A stretch of DNA of 64,000 nucleotides, from contig NZ_VJNV01000026.1 of the NCBI RefSeq assembly GCF_008633915.1, positions 1 to 64,000 of the forward strand, written 5' to 3'. A program made the translations under genes and the position numbers. Source of the stretch: Campylobacter sp. LR291e. GTDB lineage: Bacteria > Campylobacterota > Campylobacteria > Campylobacterales > Campylobacteraceae. The notes beneath the pieces are model-generated. The model ran no database searches, was not told the DNA's origin, and saw only the letters and a list, made by a program, of their open reading frames with translations. Shown here piece after piece: positions 62,797 through 64,000 of the stretch (the stretch's first letter is position 1; each line of letters starts with the position of its first letter).

Positions 62797-63948
62797 TTAT
62801 TGCTCATTTTTTTCATCTAAATTTAAATTATTCTCATCAATATCTAAATTTTCATCATCTATATTAAAAACATCATCATTTGTTTTATTATTGTTTAATT
62901 CTTGTGCGATCTCTGCTGCTAATTTTAATTTTTCATTATCAAAATGCGTATAAATCCTAGAGGTGCTAACACTTGCATGACCTAGGGCTTCTTGGACTAA
63001 TACAAGGTCTTTTTGTTTTTTATAAAGTAGAGTGGCAAAGGTATGCCTTAACATATGTGCACCATTTTTTTGCTTACGAATTCCAGCACGAAATAAAATT
63101 TGTTCAACTATACGGCTGATATAAGCCTGAGTTAGTGGGGTTCCTTTTTTATTAACAAAAAGTAAGGCGTCCTGACTAGCATAGTTAATCTTTACATTTT
63201 TTAAAAGTTCTTCTATCAATTCTTTTTTAATCATTACAACGCGGTATTTATTGCCCTTACCACGAATTCTAATGGTATATAAATCATTTTCTTCGTTTAT
63301 ATCTTTCATTCTAATATGCAAGGCCTCGCTTACTCTAATGCCTGTAAAAATGATAATTTTAAGTATTAAACGATTTCTAATAGTATTGCTTTTAAAATCG
63401 GTAGTTTCAATGGCATTAAGAAATTTACTAAGTTCATCCTCGCTCATAAACTCAGGCAATTTAACGCCTTTATAACCTGCCACACCTGCCCAATTTTTAA
63501 GGCTTATATCAAAAACATGTGCCTTTTCATCCTCTTCATTATTTTTATCTAAATAATCAAAAAAATTAATCATGGCTATACGATAATTTTTCTTACTTGC
63601 ATCAGAAAGCGAACCTGTGATACTTGCAAGGATTTCAATAATCAAATTTTCATCAATTTGCTTTAAAGAATAAAGCCTATAATGACAAAGATATTCATAT
63701 AATTTTTTTAAGGGGTTAAAATAGGTATTAACGCCGTTTAATCCAGCATTTCTAGCCTTTTTTGTAAGGGCGTCTAGTTCTTCTATATTTTTAACGCCAC
63801 GATTTAGCATCAAATTTACCTCTCCAAGTGCTTCTGGGTTTTTAAGCTCCTTATTAGATAAAGAACTAAGTTTAAATTTAACATAACGCATTAACCAAAA
63901 TAAAAGAGATTTTTCAAAATTGTCTTCACAATCAAGTGGATATTTCAT
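62797..63948 (-). CDS. xerH: Chromosome-dimer resolvase XerH, tyrosine recombinase
   Basis: A 383-residue recombinase. The catalytic residues are Arg in FTGIRVSEALH, Lys in GKGNKYRVVMI, HMLRHTFATL (His and Arg), ALGHASVSTSRIYTHFD (His and the nucleophile Tyr). Epsilonproteobacteria carry a single XerH that acts on one dif site instead of an XerC/XerD pair, and this sequence looks like Campylobacter XerH. The N-terminal SAM-like core-binding domain covers residues about 1-180. An unusual acidic Asn/Asp tail of about 30 residues follows the catalytic domain (repeats like DIDENNLNLDEKN). Start at 63948 has AGGA upstream. Confidence 0.93.
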   Translation of the reverse strand: MKYPLDCEDNFEKSLLFWLMRYVKFKLSSLSNKELKNPEALGEVNLMLNRGVKNIEELDALTKKARNAGLNGVNTYFNPLKKLYEYLCHYRLYSLKQIDENLIIEILASITGSLSDASKKNYRIAMINFFDYLDKNNEEDEKAHVFDISLKNWAGVAGYKGVKLPEFMSEDELSKFLNAIETTDFKSNTIRNRLILKIIIFTGIRVSEALHIRMKDINEENDLYTIRIRGKGNKYRVVMIKKELIEELLKNVKINYASQDALLFVNKKGTPLTQAYISRIVEQILFRAGIRKQKNGAHMLRHTFATLLYKKQKDLVLVQEALGHASVSTSRIYTHFDNEKLKLAAEIAQELNNNKTNDDVFNIDDENLDIDENNLNLDEKNEQ

Positions 63949-64000
63949 TAAAAAATTTTCCTAAGTTTTAAAAATTAGCCTAGAATGGCTTTAAAAAATA

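Noticed and set aside
61848-63948. tRNA-Gly plus tyrosine recombinase as an integrated element
   Set aside because: The recombinase is the chromosomal XerH type, no duplicated tRNA end or phage genes are seen, and the tRNA is intact.

Overview
This is AT-rich Epsilonproteobacterial DNA of Campylobacter type. The evidence is gene content and order resembling the C. jejuni group: cjaA next to a jlpA-like gene and yaaA; an Fe-S protein next to hemN; ccoI-ccoS; gmhB-hldD-hldE-gmhA; ribA-rsmG beside hemB-argF; purD-lptD-pnp; a tRNA-tuf-rpmG-secE-nusG-rplKAJL-rpoB-rpoC block with unfused rpoB and rpoC; and a single Xer recombinase of the XerH kind. These matches are from memory of protein families and gene order; no database search was run.

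Layout. 1-4570 is a decayed accessory patch. It holds a broken L,D-transpeptidase-like (Tlde1/DUF2778) toxin relic, two overlapping broken membrane-protein genes, and a broken type IIG restriction-modification gene with a 9-base G tract between its two DNA-recognition halves. 4575-13541 carries thiE-thiH, an ABM-domain protein, cjaA, a jlpA-like gene, yaaA, and an anaerobic-metabolism/haem group (Fe-S oxidoreductase, hemN). 13623-18609 is a housekeeping run on the minus strand (queA, tatC, tatB, dnaX, rho). 18724-23212 serves cytochrome oxidase assembly and electron transfer (ccoI, ccoS, two tandem cytochromes c), plus an FkbM methyltransferase with a 9-base G tract just upstream. 23329-26744 is the ADP-heptose operon. 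26884-28869 holds two wrecked surface-glycan genes. 29179-35502 has an unrecognised 472-residue protein, rsmG, ribA, hemB, argF, a 6S-like (PurD-motif) RNA and purD. 35499-40242 holds an RDD protein, lptD and pnp. 41007-54857 is the tRNA, translation and RNA polymerase superoperon, with an L10 leader and several hairpins. 54890-55600 is another relic. 55837-61636 has ilvA, a CoA-binding protein, a membrane protein and dnaE. The end holds a tRNA-Gly, two tandem paralogues of unknown function and xerH.

How it works together. Most of the window is conserved core biosynthesis and information processing on overlapping operons. The variable part consists of decayed conflict genes (toxin/immunity, restriction-modification), decayed surface-sugar genes and two homopolymeric G tracts, one in a pseudogene and one beside an intact methyltransferase. 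Long core genes (dnaX, rpoB, rpoC, dnaE) are intact, so the clustered frameshifts and stops look like real decay rather than general sequencing error. I see no intact, clearly novel multi-gene system. The points most worth a second look are the toxin/immunity relic, the FkbM-linked G tract, the 6S-like RNA fused to the purD leader, a leaderless gmhB, and the paralogue pair next to xerH.
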